Shown piece by piece: positions 1-9,000 of a stretch of 64,000 bases of DNA. The notes under the pieces were generated by a model that worked only from the letters and a program-made list of their open reading frames with translations, had not been told where the DNA came from and did not search any database. Position numbers and translations under genes: made by a program. Source of the stretch: Gaiellasilicea sp963791905 (GTDB lineage: Bacteria > Actinomycetota > Thermoleophilia > Gaiellales > Gaiellaceae); contig CAWBTX010000005.1 in assembly GCA_963791905.1 (NCBI GenBank), positions 1 to 64,000 of the forward strand, written 5' to 3'. The first letter of the stretch is position 1, and each line of letters begins with the position of its first letter.

Positions 1-40
1 CGTAATGAAGGGGTCCGCGGTTCGAATCCGCGCGTCGGCT
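1..40 (+). tRNA. 3' half of tRNA-Thr(CGT), left attachment site
   Basis: The window opens at the anticodon CGT. It continues with AA, a 5-nt stem strand TGAAG, a 5-nt variable loop GGGTC, T-stem CGCGG, loop TTCGAAT, T-stem CCGCG, acceptor strand CGTCGGC and discriminator T. All lengths fit a canonical tRNA. The 5' half lies outside the window, so the identity (Thr, anticodon CGT) rests on the loop register. CCA is not encoded, which is common in actinobacteria. Bases 1-41 recur exactly at 34961-35001. With the integrase relic just downstream, this copy is best read as the intact tRNA end that served as integration site. Confidence 0.7.
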
Positions 41-46
41 CTAACG

Positions 47-71
47 AAAAGCCCCGCTAGGCGAGGCTTTT
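47..71 (+). terminator. Intrinsic terminator behind the tRNA
   Basis: AAAAGCC (47-53) pairs with GGCTTTT (65-71). Inside, CGC (55-57) pairs with GCG (61-63) around a TAG loop. The arm ends in a T-run, as expected of a rho-independent terminator for the tRNA transcript. Confidence 0.6.
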
Positions 72-102
72 CTGTTGTCGGCGACGCAGACAATGGCCGC
101 TT

Positions 103-123
103 GCGTCAAGGGTTTGTGTCAAG
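103..123. repeat. Paired GYGTCAAG direct repeats, left end of the island
   Basis: GCGTCAAG (103-110) and GTGTCAAG (116-123) lie just behind the integrase stop. A second pair, GTGTCAAG twice, lies at 359-366 and 370-377. The right end of the element carries another pair at 34842-34861, and a GAGTCAAG/GCGTCAAG pair sits at 20875-20893. Within each pair the spacing is 11-13 bp. Short paired direct repeats at both element ends resemble arm-type binding sites of tyrosine recombinases. That role is inferred. Confidence 0.4.
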
Positions 124-124
124 T

Positions 125-361
125 TCAGGTCTCAAGCGACGCCTGCGCCGCCCGGACGCGCGCGTTGACGTCGGAGCGGTCGAACAGGCGCGCGTAATGG
201 CGCCAAGTGACGCCAGCATCCTTCTGTCCCATGGTCGTGGCTGTCTCGAGCATTGAGAGTCCGCGCGCCGCGTAGAGGCTGATGGCCGCCGACCGAAGCC
301 CATGGCCGGTGAAGTGCTCTAGTCCAATCCACGCATGCTTCGCCGCTTTCGAGGCGGTGTG
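125..361 (-). pseudogene. Tyrosine recombinase (integrase) C-terminal remnant
   Basis: About 78 codons remain, ending at the TGA at 125-127. The reading contains HGLRSAAISLYAARG, matching the HxxR box of tyrosine recombinases, followed about 30 residues later by TWRHYARLF, the region holding the catalytic tyrosine. The frame is closed upstream by an in-frame TGA near 361, and no start or N-terminal core is seen, so the gene is truncated and cannot make an active integrase. Its place directly behind the tRNA 3' end is the classical place for an island integrase reading toward the attachment site. Confidence 0.7.
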
Positions 362-377
362 TCAAGAGCGTGTCAAG

Positions 378-1078
378 CCACCGCTCGGACTCGCGACGCT
401 CACTGTGTAGCGCCGCTTCGGTCAGACACCACACCCACGGTTTGACCACGGCGCCGCGCTCGCGACTCGCGGCGAGGACAGAGCTACCCGCCCCGGGCTA
501 CCGCTACCCGCGAGCCGACGTTGTCGGGTCCCTCTACTCAAGAACGTGTCCCGGTAGAGACACGACGCGGGACGCGAGCTCGTAGCGGTCGAGTTGTTCG
601 GGTCCCTCTTGCTCCTCCGCTGTGAGGGGCTGCCGGCCGACCACCCACCCCGCCGCTGGAGATCGGCGCGGGCGATGGGACTCCTAACCGTCTCTGAAAT
701 ACGTCCCAGAAACTTTTCGAAGCTCGGGCTACTTACAATTTCCTGGCTCGACCGTTTCATCGAGCGTCGCAGCTTCTCCGTTTTCCCATGAAGCCGTTCG
801 CGATCAACGCCTCGGGCTGTCTGCTGATCGGCGTTGTCATCTCCATCCCGTTGGCCGAGGCGACACGGCCGCACGGCTACGTCCGGGTCTCGCGATCCGC
901 GTCCTGGGTAGGCCGCGCAATCCTCCTCCGCCGTTCCAGTGGGAACCATCGAAAAGGCGCACCCTTCAAGATGCGCAGCTAGACAACGCCGACGCGACCC
1001 CAGCGTCACAGCACGCGTCCCTTGAACCAGCGGTACCGATGTCGTACGTTCATACGTGGCAGAGCGTAGGGAGGCCCC
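378..1078. other. About 700 bp without a recognisable gene
   Basis: Open frames exist on both strands, but none has a recognisable motif or a consistent ribosome-binding site. The missing N-terminal part of the integrase was looked for on the minus strand and not found. The stretch is probably eroded element sequence. Confidence 0.4.
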
Positions 1079-1510
1079 GTGTCCCGAAAACGCATTGCTG
1101 CGGCGAATCACGACTCTCCGGACAGGAGAGCGGCTCGTGCGGCGGAGTTGCGTTTGCGGTGGCAAATGGAGCGTCGCACGCGCGCGGTGAAGGTCGCGGA
1201 TCCTCCCTCGAGCGGTGGTGACGACGTCGTCCGCCTCCAGGGCGCACTAGGGATCAGGGAGACCGCTGCCGCTGTCAACACGTGGAACCGTCGGGTTGGC
1301 TTCCGGCAGCAGCACGTGCTTCGGGCTTATGCGGGCTCGCTTGGCGCCGATCCGAGCGACCTGAACGGACACCGGGCGCGCTCGGCAATGCGGTCTTACC
1401 CGCGACTCGGCGGTAGGGACGACATGGGATTCGCTAGTCATGACCCGCCCTTAGGAGAGGAGGAGCGGTGGCGAAACAGGATCTCACACTGGTTCGAATA
1501 CTCAGGCTAG
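1079..1510 (+). CDS. Hypothetical protein, possibly not real
   Basis: This 143-residue frame starts with GTG, about 5 bases behind the purine-rich AGGGAGG that could serve as ribosome-binding site. The N-terminus is very basic (MSRKRIAAANHDS) and the middle is Arg-rich. No domain is recognised. Its last 43 bases overlap the well-supported next gene in another frame, so the 3' part at least is doubtful. It may be a small basic DNA-binding-like protein or a chance frame. Confidence 0.25.
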   Translation: MSRKRIAAANHDSPDRRAARAAELRLRWQMERRTRAVKVADPPSSGGDDVVRLQGALGIRETAAAVNTWNRRVGFRQQHVLRAYAGSLGADPSDLNGHRARSAMRSYPRLGGRDDMGFASHDPPLGEEERWRNRISHWFEYSG

Positions 1511-2217
1511 GCGAGCGGGGGAAGGATGTTGTTGCGATCAAACGGATGGTCGCCCGGGCGGGAGTGGGGTTCACGCCGGTGAAGGAGAAGGGCAAGATCG
1601 GCGACCTCTTCGGTCCGAAGCTCGACGCTGCGGTCAGGCGCTTTCAGAAGAAGAACCACCTGATCGAGGACGGCGACGTCGGCTATATGACCTTCAAGGC
1701 GCTCCTCAAGCACGTAGGCCCCTGGGAGTCCAAGCTCCTACGTGACTTCGCGAAGGAGCGCCTTGGCGACTGGGGTATCCTCGGGCGGAAGACCGCCTGG
1801 GCCGGACTCGACATGGGCGTCGACTTCCTCGGCGCCGGCGCGATTCCCATGTTCGCCGACGGAGAGATCGTGCGAGTCGTCCACACTGGATCGGGCTGGC
1901 CGGGTATCGGCGGTCTCATCGTCGTCCAGTGCGACAAAGGTCCAATGGCGCGGTTCCCGGTCTACGCCTCCGAGGACATCAAGATCCCGGCCTCGCACAC
2001 CGTCGGGAAGCGTCTGAAGAAGGGCGAGCGGTTGGCCGACGCGACCGGGACGCACCAGGCTCCCGGGATCGAGCTCGGCTGGGCAGGTCCCGCACCGAAC
2101 TTCCGCGGGGCACTCTTCCAAGCCCGCCACGGCCACTATTCCGGCGTTCCACGGGCGACCGCCGAGGGTACGGACTTCTGGAAGACGCTCAACGCCTGGA
2201 TGGCGAAGGGAATGTGA
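1468..2217 (+). CDS. Peptidoglycan-binding protein with degenerate M23-like domain
   Basis: The 249-residue product has no signal peptide. Residues ~10-82 form a PG_binding_1-like repeat (LGERGKDVVAIKRM ... AVRRFQKKNHL ... GYMTFKALL). Residues ~105-215 follow the plan of an M23/lysostaphin-type barrel (MGVDFLGAGAIPMFADGEIV, a KGERLADATG turn, then GIELGW). The zinc histidines usual in HxxxD and HxH are replaced, so catalysis is doubtful. The start is GTG with a strong AGGAGAGGAGGAG ribosome-binding site. It stands 28 bp before a regulator and upstream of the Tc toxin genes. Cell-wall-active proteins are known to accompany large toxin complexes that need lysis for release; that link is an inference here. 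Confidence 0.7.
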   Translation: MAKQDLTLVRILRLGERGKDVVAIKRMVARAGVGFTPVKEKGKIGDLFGPKLDAAVRRFQKKNHLIEDGDVGYMTFKALLKHVGPWESKLLRDFAKERLGDWGILGRKTAWAGLDMGVDFLGAGAIPMFADGEIVRVVHTGSGWPGIGGLIVVQCDKGPMARFPVYASEDIKIPASHTVGKRLKKGERLADATGTHQAPGIELGWAGPAPNFRGALFQARHGHYSGVPRATAEGTDFWKTLNAWMAKGM

Positions 2218-2245
2218 CGCAACGAGCCCGGCCGGGACGACGCCC

Positions 2246-2872
2246 ATGATCCGCGTTCTGGTGGTCGCGGAAGCGCGGACGAGCCGGGAAGCCCTGGCGC
2301 ACTGCCTGCGCGACGATCTGCGGCTGAACGTCCTTCCCGCAGCGTCGGCCGACGCTCGCGAGTGGGTGCGGGAAGCCGACGTCGCTCTCGTAGACATCTC
2401 GGGTGACGAGGGTCGCCGGCTCGCCGGTCAGCTCAAGCGAGAGTCTCCACACATCAGGGTTATTGCGGTGGGCGTGCCTGACTGCGAGGCTGATGTCCTC
2501 GCGTGGGCCGAGATCGGAGTGGACGGGTACACGACCACAGACGATTCGATCGACAGTTTGCGCGCGATCGTCTTCAGTGTTCTGCGCGGCGAGACGTTGT
2601 GCACGCCGCGCATGGCCGCCGCTTTGCTACGCCGAGTTGCGACGCTGGCCGCGGCACAACCGAGCCGGCGCGACGAGGCCTTGACGAGCCGCGAGAACCA
2701 GGTTGCAGAACTTCTCGCCAGCGGCTTGTCGAACAAGGAGATCGCCCAGGCGCTCTCGATCGAGGTCGCAACCGTCAAGAATCATGTGCACAGCATCCTC
2801 GGCAAACTCGACGTGCAGCGCCGAGGACAGGCGGCCCTTCGCATCGCCGCCACCGGGCACTTTCACGTGTAG
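2246..2872 (+). CDS. LuxR-type response regulator, atypical receiver
   Basis: The 208-residue product has an N-terminal receiver-like domain (~1-120) and a C-terminal LuxR helix-turn-helix (~145-205: LTSRENQVAELLASGLSNKE ... TVKNHVHSILGKLDV). The likely phospho-acceptor is D in ALVDIS. The acidic pair near the start is replaced (VVAEARTS) and the conserved lysine is missing (VDGYTTTD), so it may work without phosphorylation. No kinase is adjacent. It lies between the peptidoglycan-binding gene and the Tc toxin genes, which makes it the obvious candidate regulator of the toxin locus. That role is inferred from position only. Confidence 0.8.
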   Translation: MIRVLVVAEARTSREALAHCLRDDLRLNVLPAASADAREWVREADVALVDISGDEGRRLAGQLKRESPHIRVIAVGVPDCEADVLAWAEIGVDGYTTTDDSIDSLRAIVFSVLRGETLCTPRMAAALLRRVATLAAAQPSRRDEALTSRENQVAELLASGLSNKEIAQALSIEVATVKNHVHSILGKLDVQRRGQAALRIAATGHFHV

Positions 2873-3061
2873 CGGCAACGATACGGGTCTAGTCCGCACG
2901 ATGGATCTCATCTGCATCGAACGATCCATTGTCAGCTAGCGCGAGCGGCAAGAAAATCTCGGCCATGGCTCTCATCAACAGGCTCTCGCTGGCCACGCCC
3001 GAATCTGCGTGTGCGCGTTCGCCGGCACAGCCTCTCCGCTGCTAGCGGCGCCTGAGACGCG

Positions 3062-6000
3062 ATGCGGCCAGACCAGGTCCGGCGAGACGCGAATGCTCAG
3101 AGGCGCGGCGTCCAGCCGCTCCAGGAGAGCCTGCCGGCGTTCCACGGGCGCGAGGAGGACCTGCGCGCACCCGCCCGTGCGCCGCACGCGCCGTCCATCT
3201 CGCTACCCAAGGGCGGCGGCGCGATCCGTGGCATCGGCGAGAAGTTCGCCGCCGATCCTGTCAGCGGCACGGGGCGACTCACCGTACCCCTCGCAGCATC
3301 CCCGGGGCGTTTCGGCTTCGGGCCCGAGCTCGCTCTGAGCTACGACTCGGGCGCCGGCAACGGGCCGTTCGGCGTCGGCTGGCACCTCTCGCTGCCCACG
3401 GTCACGCGCAAGACCGAGCTGGGGCTGCCGCAGTATCGAGATGCTGAGGGATCCGACGTCTTCGTGCTCTCCGAGGCCGAGGACCTCGTGCCCGTCGTAG
3501 ACGCCCAGGGGCACCCAGTCGTCGACGAGACCAGCGTGCCCGAGTTCGCGATCCAGCCGTATCACCCTCGGATCGAGAGCGACTTCGGCTGCATCGAGCG
3601 CTGGACACGGAAGGCGGACGGCGACGTGCACTGGCGCTCGCTCTCTCCCGACAACGTGCTCGCCGTGTACGGCCGAGATGGCTCGTCGCGCATCTGCGAC
3701 CCGGCGGACGACAGGCGCGTCTTCAGCTGGCTGCTGTGCGAGACCCGAGACGATCGGGGCAATGCGATCCTCTACTCCTACCGGCAGGAGGACGCGCTCG
3801 GCGTCGACGTCACACAGCCGCACGAGTTCGGCAGGGGTGGCGCCGACAGCCCGGTGCGGCGGGCGAACCGCTACATCAAGCGGATCCGGTACGGCAATCG
3901 CGTTCCTCTGCTCGATGCCGCTGGACGCCGGCCGATCGACGTGTCGGCCCAGGCAATCGAGGACGCGCGCTGGCTCTTCGAGGTCGTCTTCGACTACGGG
4001 GAGCACAGCGCCGCTGAGCCGAAGAGCGGCGACACGGGAGCGTGGCTGTGTCGCAACGACCCGTTCTCCACCTACCGCGCCGGCTTCGAGATCAGGACCT
4101 ATCGCCTATGCCAGCGCGTCCTGATGTTCCATCATTTCCCGCTCGAGGCGGACATCGGCCAGGACTGCCTCGTCCGATCCACGGAGTTCGCCTACCGCGA
4201 GACCCGGGGCATCCCCACCGATCGACAGCGCGGCAACCCGGCAGGGTCGTTCATCGCGAACGTCGAGCAGAGCGGGTACGTCCGCGCGACCGGCGGCGGC
4301 TACACGCGCAAGTCGCTGCCGCCGCTGGCGTTCGAGTACAGCGAGGCCGACATCAGCCTGGAGGTCCAGACGCTCGACCCCGGCAGCGCGGAGAACCTGC
4401 CTGTCGGACTCGACGGCGCCTCCTATCTCTGGATCGACCTGAACGGCGAAGGCCTGGCGGGCGTGCTGACCGAGCAGAGCAACGCCTGGTTCTACAAACC
4501 TAACCTTGGCGGCGGCAGGCTCGGCCCGCTGCAGCGCGTGGCGAGTCGCCCTTCCCTCTCGAACCTCGGCGGCAGCCCGCAGCAGCTGCTCGACCTCGCC
4601 GGAGACGGGCACCTCGATCTCGTCCAGCTCGCGTCCGAGCCGGCCGGGTTCTTCGAGCACACGGAGGACGACGACTGGGAGCGCTTCATGCCCTTCTCAT
4701 CGCTACCGAGGCTGGACTGGGCCAGCCCGAACGTCCAGCTTGTCGACCTGACCGGCGACGGCTTTGCCGACGTGCTCGTCACCGACGACGACGTGCTCTC
4801 GTGGCACGCCTCGCTTGCTGAGGAGGGCTTCGGCCCGGCGCAACAGGTCGCTCACGCCGTGGACGAGGAGCACGGCCCGCGCCTGGTCCTCGCCGACGGC
4901 ACGGAGACCATCTTCCTGGCGGACATGTCCGGCGACGGGCTGATGGATCTGGTGCGCATCCGCAGCTCGGAGGTCTGTTACTGGCCCAACCTTGGCTACG
5001 GTCGCTTCGGGGCCAAGGTCACGATGAGCAACGCGCCCAGGCTCGATCGCCCCGACCAGTTCGATCCGCGTCGGGTCCGCTTGGCGGACGTCGACGGCTC
5101 CGGCGTGATCGACCTCTTCTACATCGGCCGGCGAGAGATCCGGCTCTGGTTCAACGAGTCCGGCAACGGGTGGAGCGCGCCGCACCGTCTTCCGGACTTC
5201 TCCCATCTCGACAACTTCTCGAGCGTCCAGGTCGCCGACCTCCTCGGAAACGGGACGGCCTGTGTCGTGTGGTCGTCCCCGCTGCCCGCAGACGCCGGTC
5301 GCCCGCTGCAGTACATCGACCTGATGGGCGGGACGAAACCGCATCTGCTCGTCGGGTTCGTCAACAACCTCGGTGCTGAGACCCGGATTCGCTATGCGGC
5401 CTCGACGAGCTTCTATCTCGCCGACCAGATGGCGGGGAAGCCCTGGATCACGCGCCTCCCCTTCCCGGTCCACGTCGTCGAGCACGTGGAGCAGGTCGAC
5501 CGCATCAGCAGGACGCGATTCGCCTCCCGCTATCGCTACCACCACGGCTACTTCGACGGTGTCGAGCGGGAGTTCCGCGGCTTCGCCATGGTCGAACAGG
5601 AAGACACGGAGGCGTTCGAGGACTACATCCTCGGTGTCGCCCGCGTCGAGGGTACGCAGGAGCTCGCCCCCGAGCTCTACCAGCCGCCGGTGACGACTCG
5701 CACGTGGTTCCACACCGGGGCGTACGTCGGAGCCGACCGGATCCTCCACCAGCTTCGAGACGAGTACTACCTCGGGCAGCAGCACGTCCCGGAGCCGTCC
5801 CTCCCCGTCGACATGGACGAGCAGGAGTTCCGCGAGTGCGTGCGCGCCCTCAAGGGGCTGGCTCTGCGGCAGGAGGTGTACAGCTTCGACGGCTCACCGG
5901 AGGCCGACGAGCCGTACAGCGTCACCGAGAGCAACTACGACGTGAGGCGCGTGCAGCGGCGGGGCGAGCAGCCGAACGCCGTGTTCTTCCCCTACGGCTG

Positions 6001-9000
6001 CGAAACACTCACGTTCGTCTACGAGCGCAACCCATCCGATCCACGAGTCGCGCAGAGCTTCAACCTCGAAGTCGGGCCGTACGGGAACGTCGTCAAGTCG
6101 GCGTCCGTCGTCTATGGGCGCGCAACGGTCGATCCGGCTCTGCCGGCCGAGGTGATCGCTGCGCAGCGGAAGCTCCGCATCGTCTACGGCGAGGCCGACT
6201 ACGCGCCGGACCTCGATCGCCGGAATCCGGTCCCCACGTACCGCCTGCGCGCGCCGCACGAGATACGCGACTACGAGGTGACCGGTGTGGCGCCGGCCGC
6301 AGAGCGCTTCGAGCTCGGCGAGCTGAGGTCGGCGATCGCCGGCACGGCTGCAATCCCGTACGAGGCGATCGCGAACGAGACAGACGGCCAGCGCCGGCTT
6401 CTGTCACACGTTCGCACGCTCTTCCGCGGCGACGATCTGGCCGTCCTCCCGCTCGGACAATGGGACTCTCTCGGACTCACGTTCGAGAGCTACCGGCTGG
6501 CGTTCACTCCAGGCGTCGTCGCCACGCACTACGCCGGCGTAGTCACCGACGCCGACTTCACCGACGCCGGCTACGTGCACTTCGACGGCGACGCGAACTG
6601 GTGGATCCCGTCCGGCACCGCCGTGTACCCGACTGACCCGGCCGCGCACTTCTACCTCGCCGTCGGCGGCCGGGACGGGCTCGGGCTCGAGTCGGTGGCG
6701 ACGTTCGACCAGTACGACCTCTTGCCGGAGGCGTTGCGCGCGACGCAGGCGGAGTGGACCGAAGTGAGCGCGGTGAACGACTACCGCCTCCTCGCGCCGA
6801 GGATCGTCACCGACCCGAACGAGAACCGCCTCGCGGTCGAGTTCGATCCGCTCGGGCTCATCGTCAAGTCCGCCGTGATGGGAAAGGCCGGTGTCGCGGA
6901 AGGGGACACGCTCGCTGATCCAACGGCACGGATCGAGTACGACCTCTTCAACTGGATGCTGAACGGCAAGCCCAACTTCTCGCACGTCTTCGCCCGGGAA
7001 GAGCACGGGGCTGCGAACCCACGCTGGCAGGAGAGCTTCCTCCACTACAACGGCGGCGGCGAGGTCGCCATGATCAAGGCGCAGGCGCATCCGGGGAAGG
7101 CGCTTCAGGCCAACCCCGACGGCACGACCACCGAGGTGGACGCCAACCCGCGTTGGGTCGGGAACGGGCGGACGATCCTGAACAACAAGGGGAATCCGGT
7201 CAAGTCGTACGAGCCGTTCTTCAGCGTCACCCACGAGTACGAGAGCGAGGAGGTCTTGAGGACCGTCGGCGCCACGGCCGTCCGGTTCTACGACGCGGCC
7301 GGCCGAAACATCCGCACCGACTTCCCCAACGGCACGTTCTCCCGCACGACGTTCGACGCTTGGACACAGCGCCTGCACGACGCGAACGACACCGTGCTCG
7401 AGAGCACGTGGTATTCCGATCGCGGCAGTCCCGATCCGGCAGACTCAGCCCGAGCCGTTGAACGACCCCGAACAGCGCGCGGCCTGGCTGGCCGCAAAGC
7501 ACGCCGAGACGCCGGAGGCCGTTCACTTCGACAGCCTTGGGCGCGGGGTTCTCAGCATCGTCGACTACGGCGGCGGCAAGACGGCGTCGATGCGAACCGA
7601 CAGCGACCTCACCGGGCGCCTCGTTCGCATGTTCGACGAGCTGGGACGCGAGGTCGGAAGCGGGTTCACCGGCATGGCCCGCGCCCCCGTCCTCGTGCAG
7701 AGCGCCGAGCGCGGTCGTCGCTGGACCTCTCCAACGTGCTGGGCCTGCTCGTCCGAACCTGGGACGAGCACGGCCGGACGTTCCGCGCCGAGTACGACGC
7801 CCTGCACCGGCCCATCAGCACATTCGCCGAGGAGCCCGGGCGTCCCGAGAAGCTGTTCAACTACGTCGTCTACGGCGATAGGCACCCCGACGCCGTCCAG
7901 CGAAATCTCAGAGGCGCCGCGCACCAAATCTTCGACCCCGCCGGGATGGTGCGCGTGCAAACGATCGACTTCAAGGGCAATCCCACCTCGGTCGAGCGCG
8001 TGCTCGCCCTCGACTACTCCGCGCTCCCCGACTGGGGCGCGCTGGCGTCGCAACCGGATTACGCCGCGGTCCAGACGGCTGCGAGCCCGCGGCTCGCCAC
8101 CGCTGAGCCGTTTGCCGCGGACACGAGCTACGACGCTCTGAGCCGCCCGACCGAGCTACTCCTGCCCGGGGGAACCGTGATGAGGCCCGCGTACAACGAG
8201 GCCAACTTCCTGTCGTCCCTCGCCGTCCAGATCGAGGGACAAGGCCCCTTCATCGACTTCCTGCGTGACCAGGACTACGACGCGAAGGGGCAGCGGAGGT
8301 TCGCGCGCTACGGCAACGACGTCCTGACGACGTACACCTACGACCCGGACACCTATCGGCTGACGAACATCCTGACCGCGAAGTCCGGCGCTCCCGCGGC
8401 CGACAGCCTGCAGAACTTCCACTACACCTACGACCCCGTCGGCAACATCACCCAGCTTCGCGACGACGCACAGGAGACCCACTTCTTCGACAACGCCGTC
8501 GTGAAGCCGGAGTTCCTGTACGAGTACGACGCGCTGAGCCAGCTCGTCAAGGCCACCGGCCGGGAGCACGCGGGTCTTGCGAACAACACGAGCGAGATCG
8601 TCGAGTCGCTACCGCATCCGAACGATCCCGGCGCCGTGCGCAACTACACCGAGCACTACGACTACGACCTGCTCGGCAACCTCCTCGAGGTCCGCCATGT
8701 CGCGGCGGGCGGCGCAGGGACGTGGACGCGCCACTACCACTACGCCTACCAGGACGATCCCGCCGACTCCACGAATCGGCTCGCCTCGACGAGCCTGCCG
8801 GGCGACCCCGAGGGCGGTCCGTACTCGGTCACGTACAGCTACGACCCGCTTGGCAACATGGACCGGCTGCGCACGCCGAACCCGGGCGAGCTGGTCTGGA
8901 ACCTCCTGGACCAGCTCGAGCAGGTCGACCTCGGGGGAGGCGGCACGGCCCACTACACCTACAGCGTCGCCGGGCAGCGCGTGCGCAAGGTGATCGAGCG

